A DNA stretch of 64,000 nucleotides. Origin: Pseudoalteromonas sp. H105 (GTDB taxonomy: Bacteria > Pseudomonadota > Gammaproteobacteria > Enterobacterales > Alteromonadaceae). Position 1 is the stretch's first letter. Every line of letters starts with the position of its first letter. Both the position numbers and the translations under genes were made by a program. A model generated the notes under the pieces. That model had not been told where the DNA came from. It saw nothing but the letters and a program-made list of their open reading frames with translations, and did no database searches. Where the stretch lies: the NCBI RefSeq assembly GCF_001469215.1, contig NZ_LOFH01000013.1:1-64000 (forward strand), given 5' to 3'. This document shows, piece after piece, positions 9,960 to 20,368 of the stretch.

Positions 9960-12401
9960 ATGATCACACGCATCATATGGGGAATTGTGTTTTTATTGCT
10001 GAGTGTTTTAACACTTGGTTATGCATTTCGTATGCCTATTACTCAGTGGGTTGTAGCGCCGACATTGAGTCAATCAGGTATTGAATTAAATTGTTTAGAT
10101 TGGTCACTAAACTCTAATGTTAGCTTAAACATATCGCGAGTATGCCTGACTTATCAAGGCCATCAAATTGAGCTTGGCAGTATTGTGGCGAACACAAAAA
10201 ACATAATTGTAGGCCGTGCAAGTCTTCAATTAAATGATAGTGAGAATGACACATCAGGTAATCGCGCCTTCAAAAAGCTGGCTCTTAATTTACCCAGTGG
10301 GCGGCCGACAATTGATATCAAAAGACTGTTAATTACCCACCCACAACTTCATGATGCACTATCGGTTAGCGTTCGTGAAGAAACGCTGAATACATTTGTC
10401 ATTTCAGGTGATGTCACCGCCGAGATTGCAGTTAGCAATCATAAAGTTGTTGGCCGTTTTAATCTAGCAGATAGATTACTTGCAAAGATAAAGCCGATAC
10501 CCGCGCTTACATTAAGCAGTGAGCATGAGTTCACCTTTGACGGAGCATTAGTTGATATAAAATCAAATATAGATGCTGAGTTTACTCAAGCGTTTAGTCA
10601 ATGCCCTTTGACGGTTGATGTTTTAGGTGATGTGAATGTTTACTATCATTTTAACGATAAAAAAGCATCGTTAAATGCGCAGCAATTAACGAGCTGGGTA
10701 ACGTTTGATAGTGGCTGTTTAGCGATTATAAATAATCAACCACAGCGTGACTTTATAGCAAAGCAACTGCCTTTAAAGTGGCAGCTCATGATGAAAGACA
10801 CGGTGGCATTTGAAAATGATCAACTTGGTATACCATCAATAGTATTTAACGCTAAAAACAGCGAAGCGAAGCTCAGCCTGAGAAACCTAGCGATCAATGT
10901 CCAGCAGCCACTTGAGCAAGCCAAAGGCGATATCAAGTTATTGTTTAATAGTGAAGGTATTGAACATATAGCAGTAAATGCAGCTTTGAATAACTTGGCT
11001 ATGAACGGCGATTACCAATTAGGCGCCAATGAACTCCCGGGTTTTTTACCCGCATCAGCTAAAAAGTTAACAAGCACAGGTCAATTTAAAATAGCGAATG
11101 TTTTACAACTTCAACAAGATGCTAAAATAACCAGCGAGATTACTTTTGCTGAGCTTAATGTTGATAAATTAACTGCAAAGGGTTACAAGGCGCAGTTTGA
11201 GGCTGAAATTGATGATAAACAAAATATAAACGCAAGCTTAAATAGCCAATTACGCTCAGTGACTTATGAGCAATACCAAGTGCTTGGTGTGAAAAATCAA
11301 TTATCGACATCATCTAGGTTAGCTGTTGGCGAATTATTTGTGGATTTAAACAGTGAAACTAAACTTGCTCAATTTAACAGTGATTTTTTAGATTTAAATA
11401 ACATTCGTATAAGCTCTAAGGGTATGCAAAGTAGGGCGTTGCAAGCCTCGCATCATATCTTTATTGATGGTATTGAGTTAGTGGCTAGTCACCATATTTC
11501 TGCTGTTGAACACCCATTTGAGATAACGATAGCAGAGCAAGCTGTGACTAAACTTAACTCTGTTTTACAGCAGTTTTCGCCATTAGCAACACTAACAGAT
11601 GGCAGCTTTAATGGCGTTGTTCGCGGAGATGTAAATTTACAGCAGGCAGACTTCACATTCAACGTAGATCGGGTAAGTGGATTATTCAATGATTTTTTAG
11701 CAAAGCACTTTAGTAGTCAACTAACGGGCGCTTATTATTCAGGTCAGCTTAATGTGGCTCCCACTACATTTGAATTAAATGAGTTACGTGCGGGTGCTGT
11801 TGTTAGTGATATCACAGGTAACTTAAGCGTTGATAACTCTGTTGCACGCGTTTATCAATTAGCAGGTGGTGTGCTTGGTGGTCGCTTCGCTTTGGATAGC
11901 TATAAAGTGACTAAAGAGGCTCAGCAGTGTCTGGTCACATTTAAAAATATTGATGCTAGTAAGCTTATAACGCTAGATGATAAATCAGGTATCACTTTAA
12001 CGGGGAGGGTGAATGGACGTTTGCCTGTTTACCTTGATCAACAAGGTATTTCGGTAAAGTCCGGTGAGTTATCAAGCGATGGGACTGGTAAGTTAATTAT
12101 TGCTGATAATGCTGCTTTTAATGCGGTCAAAGCTCAGCAGCAAGAACTGGATCCAATTTTAAGCTTATTGGAAGACTTAGATATTCAGAGCTTAAATAGT
12201 AGTGTCGATTTAAAGCCGAATGGTTGGCTTTATTTAGGTGTAAATTTAAAGGGGTACAATGAAGAACAAGCACAGCAAGTTAACTTTAATTACAACCACG
12301 AAGAAAATGTATTTACGCTCTTGAGGGCATTGCGCTTAAGTGATGAAATTACTCAAAAAGTTGAACAAGAGTATTCAACAAAAGGAACTAAAAATGACTA
12401 A
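9960..12401 (+). CDS. ydbH: YdbH-family intermembrane lipid-transport protein
   Basis: A large (813-residue) AsmA-like, beta-rich protein anchored by one N-terminal transmembrane helix (about residues 4-26). E. coli YdbH works redundantly with TamB and YhdP in moving phospholipids between the inner and outer membranes. I chose ATG 9960 because AAGGA precedes it by four bases; the earlier in-frame ATG at 9912 lies in the purL terminator. The assignment rests on architecture and on the diagnostic following genes ynbE and ydbL. The 3' end overlaps ynbE by eight bases. Confidence 0.85.
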   Translation: MITRIIWGIVFLLLSVLTLGYAFRMPITQWVVAPTLSQSGIELNCLDWSLNSNVSLNISRVCLTYQGHQIELGSIVANTKNIIVGRASLQLNDSENDTSGNRAFKKLALNLPSGRPTIDIKRLLITHPQLHDALSVSVREETLNTFVISGDVTAEIAVSNHKVVGRFNLADRLLAKIKPIPALTLSSEHEFTFDGALVDIKSNIDAEFTQAFSQCPLTVDVLGDVNVYYHFNDKKASLNAQQLTSWVTFDSGCLAIINNQPQRDFIAKQLPLKWQLMMKDTVAFENDQLGIPSIVFNAKNSEAKLSLRNLAINVQQPLEQAKGDIKLLFNSEGIEHIAVNAALNNLAMNGDYQLGANELPGFLPASAKKLTSTGQFKIANVLQLQQDAKITSEITFAELNVDKLTAKGYKAQFEAEIDDKQNINASLNSQLRSVTYEQYQVLGVKNQLSTSSRLAVGELFVDLNSETKLAQFNSDFLDLNNIRISSKGMQSRALQASHHIFIDGIELVASHHISAVEHPFEITIAEQAVTKLNSVLQQFSPLATLTDGSFNGVVRGDVNLQQADFTFNVDRVSGLFNDFLAKHFSSQLTGAYYSGQLNVAPTTFELNELRAGAVVSDITGNLSVDNSVARVYQLAGGVLGGRFALDSYKVTKEAQQCLVTFKNIDASKLITLDDKSGITLTGRVNGRLPVYLDQQGISVKSGELSSDGTGKLIIADNAAFNAVKAQQQELDPILSLLEDLDIQSLNSSVDLKPNGWLYLGVNLKGYNEEQAQQVNFNYNHEENVFTLLRALRLSDEITQKVEQEYSTKGTKND

Positions 12402-12576
12402 ATGGCTGTTAATACTTACAGCACTGGGGTTGCTTAGTGCATGTACGCACCGCGTTGAAGTCGCGGCGAAAGAGCCTATCACTATTAATTTAAATGTGAA
12501 GGTTGATCATGAAATTCGTGTAAAAGTTGATAAAGAGCTAGATGATCTCTTTGGCGACGATAGTGAGTTATTCTAA
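12394..12576 (+). CDS. ynbE: YnbE-family lipoprotein
   Basis: A 60-residue lipoprotein with signal MTKWLLILTALGLLSAC, so lipidation is at Cys17. Its mature part closely parallels E. coli YnbE (EVAAKEPITINLNVKVDHEI against EVAAPKEPITINMNVKIEHEI). In E. coli, YnbE partners YdbH to complete the lipid-transfer bridge at the outer membrane. ATG 12394 lies inside the ydbH 3' end and has AAGGA just upstream. It is six bases from ydbL, so the three genes form one operon. Confidence 0.93.
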   Translation: MTKWLLILTALGLLSACTHRVEVAAKEPITINLNVKVDHEIRVKVDKELDDLFGDDSELF

Positions 12577-12582
12577 GGAGCA

Positions 12583-12921
12583 ATGATGAGTTTATTAAAA
12601 AATAAAAAGTTAAATATGATATCACTTTTAAGTGCCGTTTTCATGTCATTTTCTGTCTGGGCAATCACGTTAGACAACGCTAAAAACCAAGGGCTTGTTG
12701 GTGAAGATAGCTCTGGTTATTTGGGATTGGTTGTACAAAATGCAGAGGCGAAAGCGGTTGTTGATGAAATTAACGCAAAGCGTAAAGCACAGTATTTAAA
12801 ACTTGCGAAAAAGAATAACTTGTCACTGGCTCAAGTAGAAGCATTGGCTGCAGCGAAAACGATTGAAAAAACTCGAGCAGGTAACTTCGTTGAAGTAAAT
12901 GGAGAGTGGGTTAAAAAATAA
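12583..12921 (+). CDS. ydbL: YdbL family protein (DUF1318)
   Basis: A 112-residue exported protein with an N-terminal signal sequence ending near SVWA. The conserved core LVGEDSSGYLGL is followed by a helical stretch and GNFVEVNGEWVKK, typical of YdbL. E. coli YdbL is a periplasmic partner that modulates YdbH-YnbE. The RBS AAGGAG lies five bases before ATG 12583; ATG 12586 is an alternative. It is the last gene of the operon, followed by a terminator shared with the convergent DUF1415 gene. Confidence 0.9.
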   Translation: MMSLLKNKKLNMISLLSAVFMSFSVWAITLDNAKNQGLVGEDSSGYLGLVVQNAEAKAVVDEINAKRKAQYLKLAKKNNLSLAQVEALAAAKTIEKTRAGNFVEVNGEWVKK

Positions 12922-12950
12922 ACTCAGCGCATTACTTAAGGACATTAAAA

Positions 12951-12975
12951 ACCGAGCCTACATGCTCGGTTTTTT
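12951..12975. terminator. Intrinsic terminator after ydbL
   Basis: ACCGAGC pairs with GCTCGGT across a six-base loop, with T residues on the + side and A residues on the other, so it can act in both directions. It overlaps the last codons of the convergent DUF1415 gene. Confidence 0.85.
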
Positions 12976-13518
12976 ACAGTTCTCTAATAAAGCTTGCCAA
13001 AAATCGATACCTTTACGGCGTGCCAGCTTAATATTGTGCTCAGGGATTGATTCTGGCTCATTGTATTTATCTAACGCAGCGCTCATGCTTGCTTCACGTA
13101 TTAGGTGTAAAGTCGGGAATGGGGCCCGATTAGTATAATTAGCAGCATCGTTTTCATCGCTATCAGCAAATACATAATCAGGATGAAAGTTCGCTATTTG
13201 GTACTTTCCTTCAAATCCTTGTGCAACGAGCAGTGCATTAGCTAAATCAACTAAATCTAAAAATGCCTCAAAATCAACAAAGCCTTGCTCAAACATGATA
13301 AGTGTTGTTTCTCGCTCAGCTAAGGAATTAAGTTGATTACACTGCTCAAGCATTTCCATCACCGCATCATCGATGCTGACACTCTGGCTGGTATAATAAT
13401 GAATACAGTTATTCTCGACTTCTTGTCTTGCGAACGGACAAAAATTATATTTTACAATAACATTCGAGACCCACTGGCGAGTTTGTACTTCTGCTAACGT
13501 GATGGTTTGATTGTTCAT
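12958..13518 (-). CDS. DUF1415 family protein
   Basis: A 186-residue cytoplasmic protein of the conserved DUF1415 family, whose function I do not know. Family-type features include the WVSNVIVKYNFCPFA start region and the central YQIANFHPDYVFA, followed by NRAPFPTLHLIRE. Its ATG overlaps the waaA stop by four bases, so the two are translationally coupled. The 3' end enters the ydbL terminator. Similarity of this kind is by recall of the family. Confidence 0.85.
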   Translation of the reverse strand: MNNQTITLAEVQTRQWVSNVIVKYNFCPFARQEVENNCIHYYTSQSVSIDDAVMEMLEQCNQLNSLAERETTLIMFEQGFVDFEAFLDLVDLANALLVAQGFEGKYQIANFHPDYVFADSDENDAANYTNRAPFPTLHLIREASMSAALDKYNEPESIPEHNIKLARRKGIDFWQALLENCKKPSM

Positions 13519-14777
13519 GGTTTAATATACTGATTAATTGTGGTGAGTGTTTTTGCAATAGCGCCTTGGTTAATCACTAGGCATTTATTTGCCTGTATAC
13601 CGAGTGCTTTACACGATTCTGGTTCGTTTGCATAAAAGCAAAGCAGCTTGTGAAGTTCGTCGCTACTTTTAACTTGTTTACAGCCGCCGAGCGCTATTAG
13701 CTCCGGGTAAACATGGTTAAAGTTATAGGTGTGCGGGCCGGTTAGTGCCCCTACAGAAAATGCGGCTGCTTCAAGAGGGTTATGACCGCCACGCTCAATT
13801 AAACTCCCCCCGATATAGCTCACATTAGCCATGCCATAAAGGCACTGTAATTCACCTAGTGTATCCGCCAATAATACGTGCTCATTAGCATAATTACTTT
13901 CGCTTCTGCGACTAAATGTAAGGTCTGAATTTTTTAGTAGATCGGCAACTTTATTAAATTGTTCTGGGTGGCGTGGGGCGATAACAAGCAGTGCATCAGG
14001 GTACTGCGTCAGTAAATGTGAGTGAACTTGTAAAATAAGCTCATGTTCAATCGGGTGGGTCGAGCCTGCAACCCAAATAAAGCGTTGCTGATTATAAAGT
14101 AACTTTAATTCAGACACTGTTTCAAGCTGCTCAACGTTCGGTTGAATATCAAATTTAATTGAGCCAGTTACAGCTACTTTATCAGGTGCTAAACCCAATT
14201 CAATAAAGCGTTGTGCATCTTGTTGGTTATGACTTGCCAGACGTGTTATTGAGTTCATTATTACATGGGTTAGTGGCTTAACTTTATTATAGCCTTGCTG
14301 TGATTTTGCCGATAAACGCGCGTTTAATACCAGCACCGGAATGTGTTTATTGCAGCACTGCGCCATTAAATTTGGCCAAAGTTCGGTTTCTAATATACAC
14401 AGTGCTTTTGGCTGTATATTTTTTAAAAAACGAGCTGTTGCAGATGGTAAATCAAGGGGCAAGTAAAGTACCTGTACTGAGTCTTTAAAGTTACTTTTTA
14501 TTTGCTCACGACCGGTAGGAGTATTGCAGGTGATGATGATTGCTAACTTAGGGTGCTGTAATTGCAGTTGCTTTATTAAAGGGGTTGCAGCAAGCACCTC
14601 ACCCACTGAGGCACAATGTATGAGTAAAGAAGAGGTCTTGTTCGCTTTTACAAATCCAAAGCGTTCAGCAAAATGATGACGATACGCAGGGTTCTTTTTA
14701 CCCCTTAATACATAAAGGTAAAAAACAATTAACGGGCTTAACAAATACAGGATAAGCGAATAGAAAAAGCGTGCCAT
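13515..14777 (-). CDS. waaA: 3-deoxy-D-manno-octulosonic acid (Kdo) transferase
   Basis: Transfers Kdo from CMP-Kdo to lipid IVA, the first step of LPS core assembly, at the inner membrane. The 420-residue product has an N-terminal membrane anchor, then the GT30 and GT-B regions: HCASVGEVLAATPLIKQL, the ETELWPNL motif and, C-terminally, VSYIGGSLIERGGHNPLE. The RBS GAGGC precedes ATG 14777. Together with kdkA at 18438 it suggests a single phosphorylated Kdo as in Haemophilus and Vibrio, but whether this enzyme is mono- or bifunctional cannot be read from the sequence. It is also known as kdtA. Confidence 0.95.
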   Translation of the reverse strand: MARFFYSLILYLLSPLIVFYLYVLRGKKNPAYRHHFAERFGFVKANKTSSLLIHCASVGEVLAATPLIKQLQLQHPKLAIIITCNTPTGREQIKSNFKDSVQVLYLPLDLPSATARFLKNIQPKALCILETELWPNLMAQCCNKHIPVLVLNARLSAKSQQGYNKVKPLTHVIMNSITRLASHNQQDAQRFIELGLAPDKVAVTGSIKFDIQPNVEQLETVSELKLLYNQQRFIWVAGSTHPIEHELILQVHSHLLTQYPDALLVIAPRHPEQFNKVADLLKNSDLTFSRRSESNYANEHVLLADTLGELQCLYGMANVSYIGGSLIERGGHNPLEAAAFSVGALTGPHTYNFNHVYPELIALGGCKQVKSSDELHKLLCFYANEPESCKALGIQANKCLVINQGAIAKTLTTINQYIKP

Positions 14778-14930
14778 TTTTAAGCCTCGAATAATAAAGT
14801 GTAATAATAACGTGGATACTTAAGAAGCTAAATATGAAATTGTTAAAAAGCGTTATTTGAGAGAGTTTTGAGTGTTTAGTTTGCCCTAATTTGGTAATAT
14901 TTCGCTACTTATTAGAAAACATGTGATGTT

Positions 14931-16385
14931 ATGGAATTCAAATTTATTAAAGCTGCGGTAGTCGCCTGCTTTTTAGGAGGCACATTTCCAGTGCTTGCTA
15001 GTCCCACAGCATATTTACCAATAGGCATGGATGCTCAGCTTGATCACCAGCTAGACACATTATTTGCACTTACATCGGGCACGCCGATGGCTAAGCCGTA
15101 TCGCCTTACTGAGGTGGAAGCTGCCCTTAGAAAATTACAGGCTACTGAGCCGACTCTAGTTAGTGCAATTCGAGCTAAAATAAAGCCTTACCAAGGCACT
15201 GATAATATCACTCGTGTTGGTGTTAAGCTTAGAGTGGATGGTGATAAAAGTGTAAAACTTGCCAATCAACGAGGTGTGAGTTCTGATGAGTGGGGGCAGG
15301 CTTTTTTTGAGGGAATTTGGCGCCCGAATGATTACATGCTGATGCAAATTGGCGCAGATTATCGTGCTAAACAAAATAAATTTACTAACTATAATAGTTT
15401 TATTAGCTTTGCGGGCGACGACTTGCAGCTCAATATTGGTTACAAGGAACACTGGTTTTCGCCGTTTAAGCAATCAGCACAGATTATTTCAACTAATGCT
15501 CGAACGTCGCCATCAATTTCGTTGGGTATGGTAGCACCAGCACATAACTGGTGGAACTTTGATTTTGAGCTTTACTATTCAGAGCTTGAACATGTAGAAA
15601 AAGGCATTTTATATCAAGATGAACTTCATGATGGAACGCCAAAACTCGCTGGTACACATATTAGTATCGAACCTGTTGATGGATGGAAAATTGGCGTAAA
15701 TAGGATGATGCAGTTCGGCGGTGGTCCACGTGAAGTTAATGTCGGGGATGTATTTAAAGCGTTTTTTGACCCTGCAGGGCAAGATAACAGTAAGCTGGCT
15801 GGTGGACCTGATAACGAGTTAGGTGATCAGTTTGCATCAGTTACCAGTGTTATTAATTTTAATTGGGGTATGCCTGCTGAGTTATACTTCGAGTATGGTG
15901 GTGAAGATACCAAAGAGCATAAAAATTACGAGCTTGGTAACATTGTCTATAACTTAGGGCTCTTTTTACCCATTGTGACCGATGATCTCGCTGTTCGTTA
16001 CGAATATACCAGCATGCATAGCTTGTGGTACAAAAATTATATATACCCTAAAGTTGGCAATACGAGAGAGGGTTTCGTAATTGGGCATTACGCAGCGGAT
16101 CAGCGTAACTTTAATGATGGTGTGCCTTCGGATATCCATAGTTTAGAGGTTAGTTATGCGCAAAGTTCAGCATCATTCTGGCGAACAAAATTGACCCTCA
16201 TAGATAACGAAAGTGGTTATGTAGACAATCAGGGAGCCGTAAGCGACCAATATGAACAAGCCATCGAGCTGCAAATAAGCAATAACCGACAATGGCAAGA
16301 GTACAATATTGAAACCACATTGACGTACGGCGAAGATGTCTTTGGTGATGATTATACTTGGTTATCAGTGGCACTTTTTTGGTAA
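14931..16385 (+). CDS. Wzi-family outer-membrane beta-barrel
   Basis: A 484-residue exported protein with a signal peptide ending near PVLA (residue 23) and many alternating beta strands ending in an aromatic (SVALFW), as in outer-membrane barrels. It fits the capsule assembly protein Wzi family: the N-terminal helical part with LTEVEAALRKLQ and the conserved KEHWFSPF region. Wzi holds capsule at the cell surface in E. coli, but no capsule export genes are near; the neighbours are LPS-core genes, so its glycan partner is unknown. It is 27 bases from gmhA and may be cotranscribed. A second family member is at 55831. Confidence 0.8.
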   Translation: MEFKFIKAAVVACFLGGTFPVLASPTAYLPIGMDAQLDHQLDTLFALTSGTPMAKPYRLTEVEAALRKLQATEPTLVSAIRAKIKPYQGTDNITRVGVKLRVDGDKSVKLANQRGVSSDEWGQAFFEGIWRPNDYMLMQIGADYRAKQNKFTNYNSFISFAGDDLQLNIGYKEHWFSPFKQSAQIISTNARTSPSISLGMVAPAHNWWNFDFELYYSELEHVEKGILYQDELHDGTPKLAGTHISIEPVDGWKIGVNRMMQFGGGPREVNVGDVFKAFFDPAGQDNSKLAGGPDNELGDQFASVTSVINFNWGMPAELYFEYGGEDTKEHKNYELGNIVYNLGLFLPIVTDDLAVRYEYTSMHSLWYKNYIYPKVGNTREGFVIGHYAADQRNFNDGVPSDIHSLEVSYAQSSASFWRTKLTLIDNESGYVDNQGAVSDQYEQAIELQISNNRQWQEYNIETTLTYGEDVFGDDYTWLSVALFW

Positions 16386-16418
16386 TTAAAAGCCTAAACA
16401 AATTTAAGAGAAATGATT

Positions 16419-17009
16419 ATGTCTAAAACTGACTCAGTAGCAGCGAGCTACCTCGAAAGCCTAACACGTCATCAAGCCTTGTTTGAGACAATGGAAACGT
16501 ATCATCCTCAAGTGATGCAGTTACTTGAAGTGTGTCATAGCGCGTTACAAGCGGGTGGCAAAGTTGTTTGGTTTGGTAATGGTGGCAGTGCAGCAGATGC
16601 GCAACATTTAGCTGCCGAATTTGTTGTACGCTATAAATTAGAGCGTGGACCATTGGCTTCCATTGCGTTAACGACAGACACATCTATTTTGACAGCACAC
16701 AGTAACGATTATCACTTTGACACGGTATTTGAACGTCAAGTGCAAGCTTTGTGCAAACCTGAAGATCTTGTCATTGGTTTAACGACCTCTGGCACCAGTG
16801 CAAATATCAACCTTGCATTGGCTGCAGCCAATGAAATTGGTGCTTATACTGTGGCGCTCACTGGCCGAGATGGTGGCAAGGTAAAAGATATTGCCAAACT
16901 ACCTATCATTATAAAAGATGATGAAACAGCACGTATCCAAGAAGCGCATATGTTTATTGGTCATTGGCTATGTGAAGCGATTGATATGGTTGTTGCGGGG
17001 CAAAAGTAA
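16419..17009 (+). CDS. gmhA: Phosphoheptose isomerase
   Basis: Converts sedoheptulose 7-phosphate to D-glycero-D-manno-heptose 7-phosphate, the first step of ADP-heptose synthesis for the LPS core. It is an SIS-fold protein: [19 protein letters not shown] and TTSGTSANI are the sugar-phosphate-binding loops, and the C-terminal [16 protein letters not shown] supplies conserved Glu and His. AAGAG lies eight bases before ATG 16419; ATG 16413 is too close to it. The stop overlaps the hldE ATG by one base, so the two are coupled. Confidence 0.95.
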   Translation: MSKTDSVAASYLESLTRHQALFETMETYHPQVMQLLEVCHSALQAGGKVVWFGNGGSAADAQHLAAEFVVRYKLERGPLASIALTTDTSILTAHSNDYHFDTVFERQVQALCKPEDLVIGLTTSGTSANINLALAAANEIGAYTVALTGRDGGKVKDIAKLPIIIKDDETARIQEAHMFIGHWLCEAIDMVVAGQK

Positions 17010-18448
17010 TGGATTTAGCACTTCTAAAGAACCTTTCAAATGCCAAAATTTTAGTGGTCGGTGATGTGATGCTAGACCGCTATTGGCATGGCGATTCTGG
17101 ACGCATTTCTCCTGAAGCACCGGTTCCTATTGTTAAAGTTAGTAAATTCGAAGATAAAGCGGGTGGGGCTGCCAATGTCGCAAAAAACATTGCACGATTA
17201 GATGGCAAAGTCGGCCTACTTGGATTGATTGGTGAGGATGAAAGCGGGCAAATTCTTGAAAATATTCTAAACGAAGAATGTATTGACTCTCAGCTTGTTA
17301 GTGTGTGTGATTTGCCAACCATCTCAAAAATGCGTGTTATTAGCCGCCATCAACAGGTAGTCCGTTTGGATTTAGAAGAAAGGTTTAGCACGCAACACAG
17401 TCAGTTATTACTTAACCGCCTTGAGCTTGTATTAGAGCAGTATGATTTTGTATTGTTCTCTGATTATGACAAAGGGTCGCTGAGTTTAATCCAAGCAATG
17501 ATCCAGGTGGCAAAAGCGGCGGGTAAAACAGTATTAATCGACCCTAAATCATCTGACTTAAATCAATATCGTGGTGCTGATTATATAACACCTAACCTTA
17601 ATGAGTTCACACTAGCGGGTGGCTTAACTGACTCCGAGCAAAACTTGACGGATAGCGCCAGAGAGTTAATCAAAAATGCAGGCGTCGCAGCTATGTTACT
17701 TACACGCTCTGAGCAAGGCATGTCATTGATCAGTGCTGATGAAAAATACGATTTTTCAGCACAACAGCTTGAGGTCAGTGATGTAACCGGTGCCGGTGAT
17801 ACTGTTATCGCAACGCTAGCGGTGATGCTTGGTGCTGGTATGCAACCAAAAGATGCCGTTGAAATAGCCAATCTTGCAGCGGGTATTGTGGTGAGTAAAC
17901 TCGGTGCTGCTACTGTATCGCCAGAAGAATTAAGTCGTAAGCTTGGGCAGTACTTGCAAAAAAATGGTGAGCATTACCAAACACCGTTTGATGATGTACT
18001 GCAGCATATTGAATTTGCAAAACAAAATGGTGAGACAATTGTCTTTACTAATGGGTGTTTTGACATTTTACATGCGGGCCACGTTCGTTATTTAGCACAA
18101 GCAAAAGCACGGGGTGATCGTTTAGTGGTTGGTTTAAATAATGATGAATCAATTGCTCGCTTAAAAGGCCCCGAAAGACCGATCAACCCTTTAGATGAAC
18201 GTGCCATGGTGTTAAGCGCATTAGCTTCCGTTGACTGGGTCATTCCATTTGGCAGTGTTGCAGAAAATGACACGCCAGCTAAATTAATCGAGAAAATTAG
18301 TCCTGATATTTTAGTTAAAGGCGGTGACTATACTGTTGAGCAAATCGCGGGGGCTGAGCATGTACTTCGCCACGGTGGTAAAGTTGAGGTATTAGCGTTT
18401 CTGGATGGCTGTTCAACCTCAAAAGTGATCAGTAAAATTAAAGCGTAG
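17009..18448 (+). CDS. hldE: Bifunctional heptose 7-phosphate kinase / heptose 1-phosphate adenylyltransferase
   Basis: Carries out the kinase and adenylyltransferase steps of ADP-heptose synthesis. Residues 1 to about 318 form a PfkB-type kinase ([13 protein letters not shown] signature). Residues from about 345 to 479 form a nucleotidyltransferase with [14 protein letters not shown] and [11 protein letters not shown]. The 479-residue length matches E. coli HldE (RfaE). It is coupled to gmhA, while the last enzyme needed between its two steps, GmhB, is encoded at 20368. Its final 11 bases overlap the convergent kdkA. Confidence 0.97.
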   Translation: MDLALLKNLSNAKILVVGDVMLDRYWHGDSGRISPEAPVPIVKVSKFEDKAGGAANVAKNIARLDGKVGLLGLIGEDESGQILENILNEECIDSQLVSVCDLPTISKMRVISRHQQVVRLDLEERFSTQHSQLLLNRLELVLEQYDFVLFSDYDKGSLSLIQAMIQVAKAAGKTVLIDPKSSDLNQYRGADYITPNLNEFTLAGGLTDSEQNLTDSARELIKNAGVAAMLLTRSEQGMSLISADEKYDFSAQQLEVSDVTGAGDTVIATLAVMLGAGMQPKDAVEIANLAAGIVVSKLGAATVSPEELSRKLGQYLQKNGEHYQTPFDDVLQHIEFAKQNGETIVFTNGCFDILHAGHVRYLAQAKARGDRLVVGLNNDESIARLKGPERPINPLDERAMVLSALASVDWVIPFGSVAENDTPAKLIEKISPDILVKGGDYTVEQIAGAEHVLRHGGKVEVLAFLDGCSTSKVISKIKA

Positions 18449-19166
18449 ACTTTAGCGCTGACTGGTATGCAGAGTTTAACTGCTGCCAGTCACTCTGTTG
18501 CCAGTGCATAACATTGTTGCGACCCTGCTCTTTATAGAATGAGCGAAGTAAACGTGTCATATTAGCGTGTTGCCACTGGGCATGAACTGCTTTTATCTCC
18601 CCTCTGTCAAAGTCGATAATATAAACACTTCCACTATCATTAAATAAAATATTATTAATATTCAAATCAGCATGATAAACGCCACGGTTATGAAATAACG
18701 CAATTGCATTGCCAATTTTTGTTAATTCACTACTCGTTAAAGCGCGCTCTTTTAATACATCAAGTAAGCTTTGCGCTCCGTCAATGGCTTGGGTGATGAT
18801 ATCTCCACGGTAAATTAACCCTTGCTTAGTTATTTTTGCGGCAATTGGTTTGGGCACGTTTAAACCCATTTCACAAAGTGTCATCATCAAAACAAACTCT
18901 TGATAAACGCGAGTCTTTTCAAGGCCAGGGTACACGTATTGATCGCTTAAAACTTTCCCCACTAAACCGCCGCGCCAATAGTGTCTGAGCACAGCGGTTA
19001 AATTGTTATGGCAAAAAAACCATGCGGTCGCGCGTCCTTTTTTACTGCCAACAATTTTTCCTTGTTGTTGCCAATACTCAGCATCAAACCAGTTTAAGCT
19101 AATTTGAGTACTGTACTCTGGGTGACTCAAAAGAGTGTGTTGATTGATTGTTTGTTGGTTAAACAT
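18438..19166 (-). CDS. kdkA: Kdo kinase
   Basis: Phosphorylates the 4-hydroxyl of the single Kdo residue on lipid A, as known from Haemophilus and Vibrio. The 242-residue product has a protein-kinase-like fold: catalytic loop [10 protein letters not shown] (D167, N172) and metal-binding DFD at 185-187. The N-terminal [15 protein letters not shown] is typical of KdkA. No strong RBS is visible. It is convergent with hldE and divergent from the heptosyltransferase gene, inside a core-LPS cluster that supports the assignment. Confidence 0.92.
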   Translation of the reverse strand: MFNQQTINQHTLLSHPEYSTQISLNWFDAEYWQQQGKIVGSKKGRATAWFFCHNNLTAVLRHYWRGGLVGKVLSDQYVYPGLEKTRVYQEFVLMMTLCEMGLNVPKPIAAKITKQGLIYRGDIITQAIDGAQSLLDVLKERALTSSELTKIGNAIALFHNRGVYHADLNINNILFNDSGSVYIIDFDRGEIKAVHAQWQHANMTRLLRSFYKEQGRNNVMHWQQSDWQQLNSAYQSALKSTL

Positions 19167-19285
19167 GGCAGATTTACTTAATAACAGGCATAGATATATC
19201 TTAACGTGTTTTAAAGCCCAGTATAAGTACTTGCAATAGTGAGTGGTTAATTTAAGATCATGTTAACTATTCTATTATATGAAGA

Positions 19286-20368
19286 ATGCGTGTGAGCAAG
19301 ACGCCAAGTTATTCAGACATCTGTATTTTGAGACTTTCCGCCATTGGTGATGTATGCCATGGGGTCTCTGCTGTTCAAGCAATTCAAAGAGCTTATCCAC
19401 ATGCTAAGGTTACCTGGGTTGTGGGCAAAATTGAGGCTATGCTATTAGCTGATTTACCTGGGGTAGAGCTTGTTGTGTTTGATAAAAAACAAGGTAAGCA
19501 AGCATTTAAAGAATTAAAACAGCAGTTTAAAGGTCGAAAGTTTGATGTTTTACTGCATATGCAAGTTGCACTGAGAGCTAACCTTGTTGCCCGTTGTATT
19601 CCTGCAAAAGTTAAAGTGGGTTTTGATTGGGCACGTTCGAAAGAGTTACACAGTCTGTTCATCAATAAACGCATTGAGGCTGAGCCACAGGCTCATGTAC
19701 TTGAAGGCTTTAAATCCTTTACTAAAGCGATAGGCGTACCAGATTATCAACCCAGCTGGGATATGCCTGTCACTACACACGATCAAACTGTTGCTGATGA
19801 GCTTTTAGGCACGGACAGCCCTCAACGTCGTGTTTTTGTAATATCTCCTGCAGCAAGTAAAAAAGAGCGTAACTGGTTGCCAGAACGTTATGCAGCTCTT
19901 GCTGAACATGCACATGGCTTAGGTTTTGATGTTGTCCTAACAGGCGGCCCGACACCATTAGAAGAAGAACTTAGCAAACAAATTATAGCAGCTACTCAAG
20001 TACCAATTTTAAATTTAGTCGGTAAAACTAAATTAAAAGAATTACTGTGTGTGCTTAAGCGCGCCTCACTGGTACTTGCGCCCGATACCGGCCCTGCTCA
20101 TATGGCTGTCACCGTCGGCACTCCTGTCATTGGTCTTTATGCGCATTCAAACCCAAAGCGAACAGGGCCGTATTCATATCAGGATTATGTGGTGGAGGTG
20201 TACCACCAAACGTTATTTCAACAGACAGGTAAAACTGCAGAACAGCTACCATGGGGTACGCGAGTAAAAGGCAGTGATTTAATGGATGAAATTGCTGTGG
20301 AGGCTGTGATAGCGATGTTTGATCGGGTCGTCAGAAAAGAATCATTACTCTTAGAACGGGGGCTTTAA
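19286..20368 (+). CDS. Glycosyltransferase family 9 protein (heptosyltransferase)
   Basis: Probably adds heptose from ADP-heptose to the Kdo-lipid A core. The 360-residue protein has the GT9 pattern: an N-terminal ILRLSAIGDVCHGVSAVQAI, the central VISPAASKKERNWLPERYAAL, and the donor-binding LAPDTGPAHMAVTVGTPVIGLY. Which core position it serves cannot be told from the sequence. Its stop overlaps the gmhB ATG by one base, linking the transferase directly to donor-sugar synthesis. Confidence 0.9.
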   Translation: MRVSKTPSYSDICILRLSAIGDVCHGVSAVQAIQRAYPHAKVTWVVGKIEAMLLADLPGVELVVFDKKQGKQAFKELKQQFKGRKFDVLLHMQVALRANLVARCIPAKVKVGFDWARSKELHSLFINKRIEAEPQAHVLEGFKSFTKAIGVPDYQPSWDMPVTTHDQTVADELLGTDSPQRRVFVISPAASKKERNWLPERYAALAEHAHGLGFDVVLTGGPTPLEEELSKQIIAATQVPILNLVGKTKLKELLCVLKRASLVLAPDTGPAHMAVTVGTPVIGLYAHSNPKRTGPYSYQDYVVEVYHQTLFQQTGKTAEQLPWGTRVKGSDLMDEIAVEAVIAMFDRVVRKESLLLERGL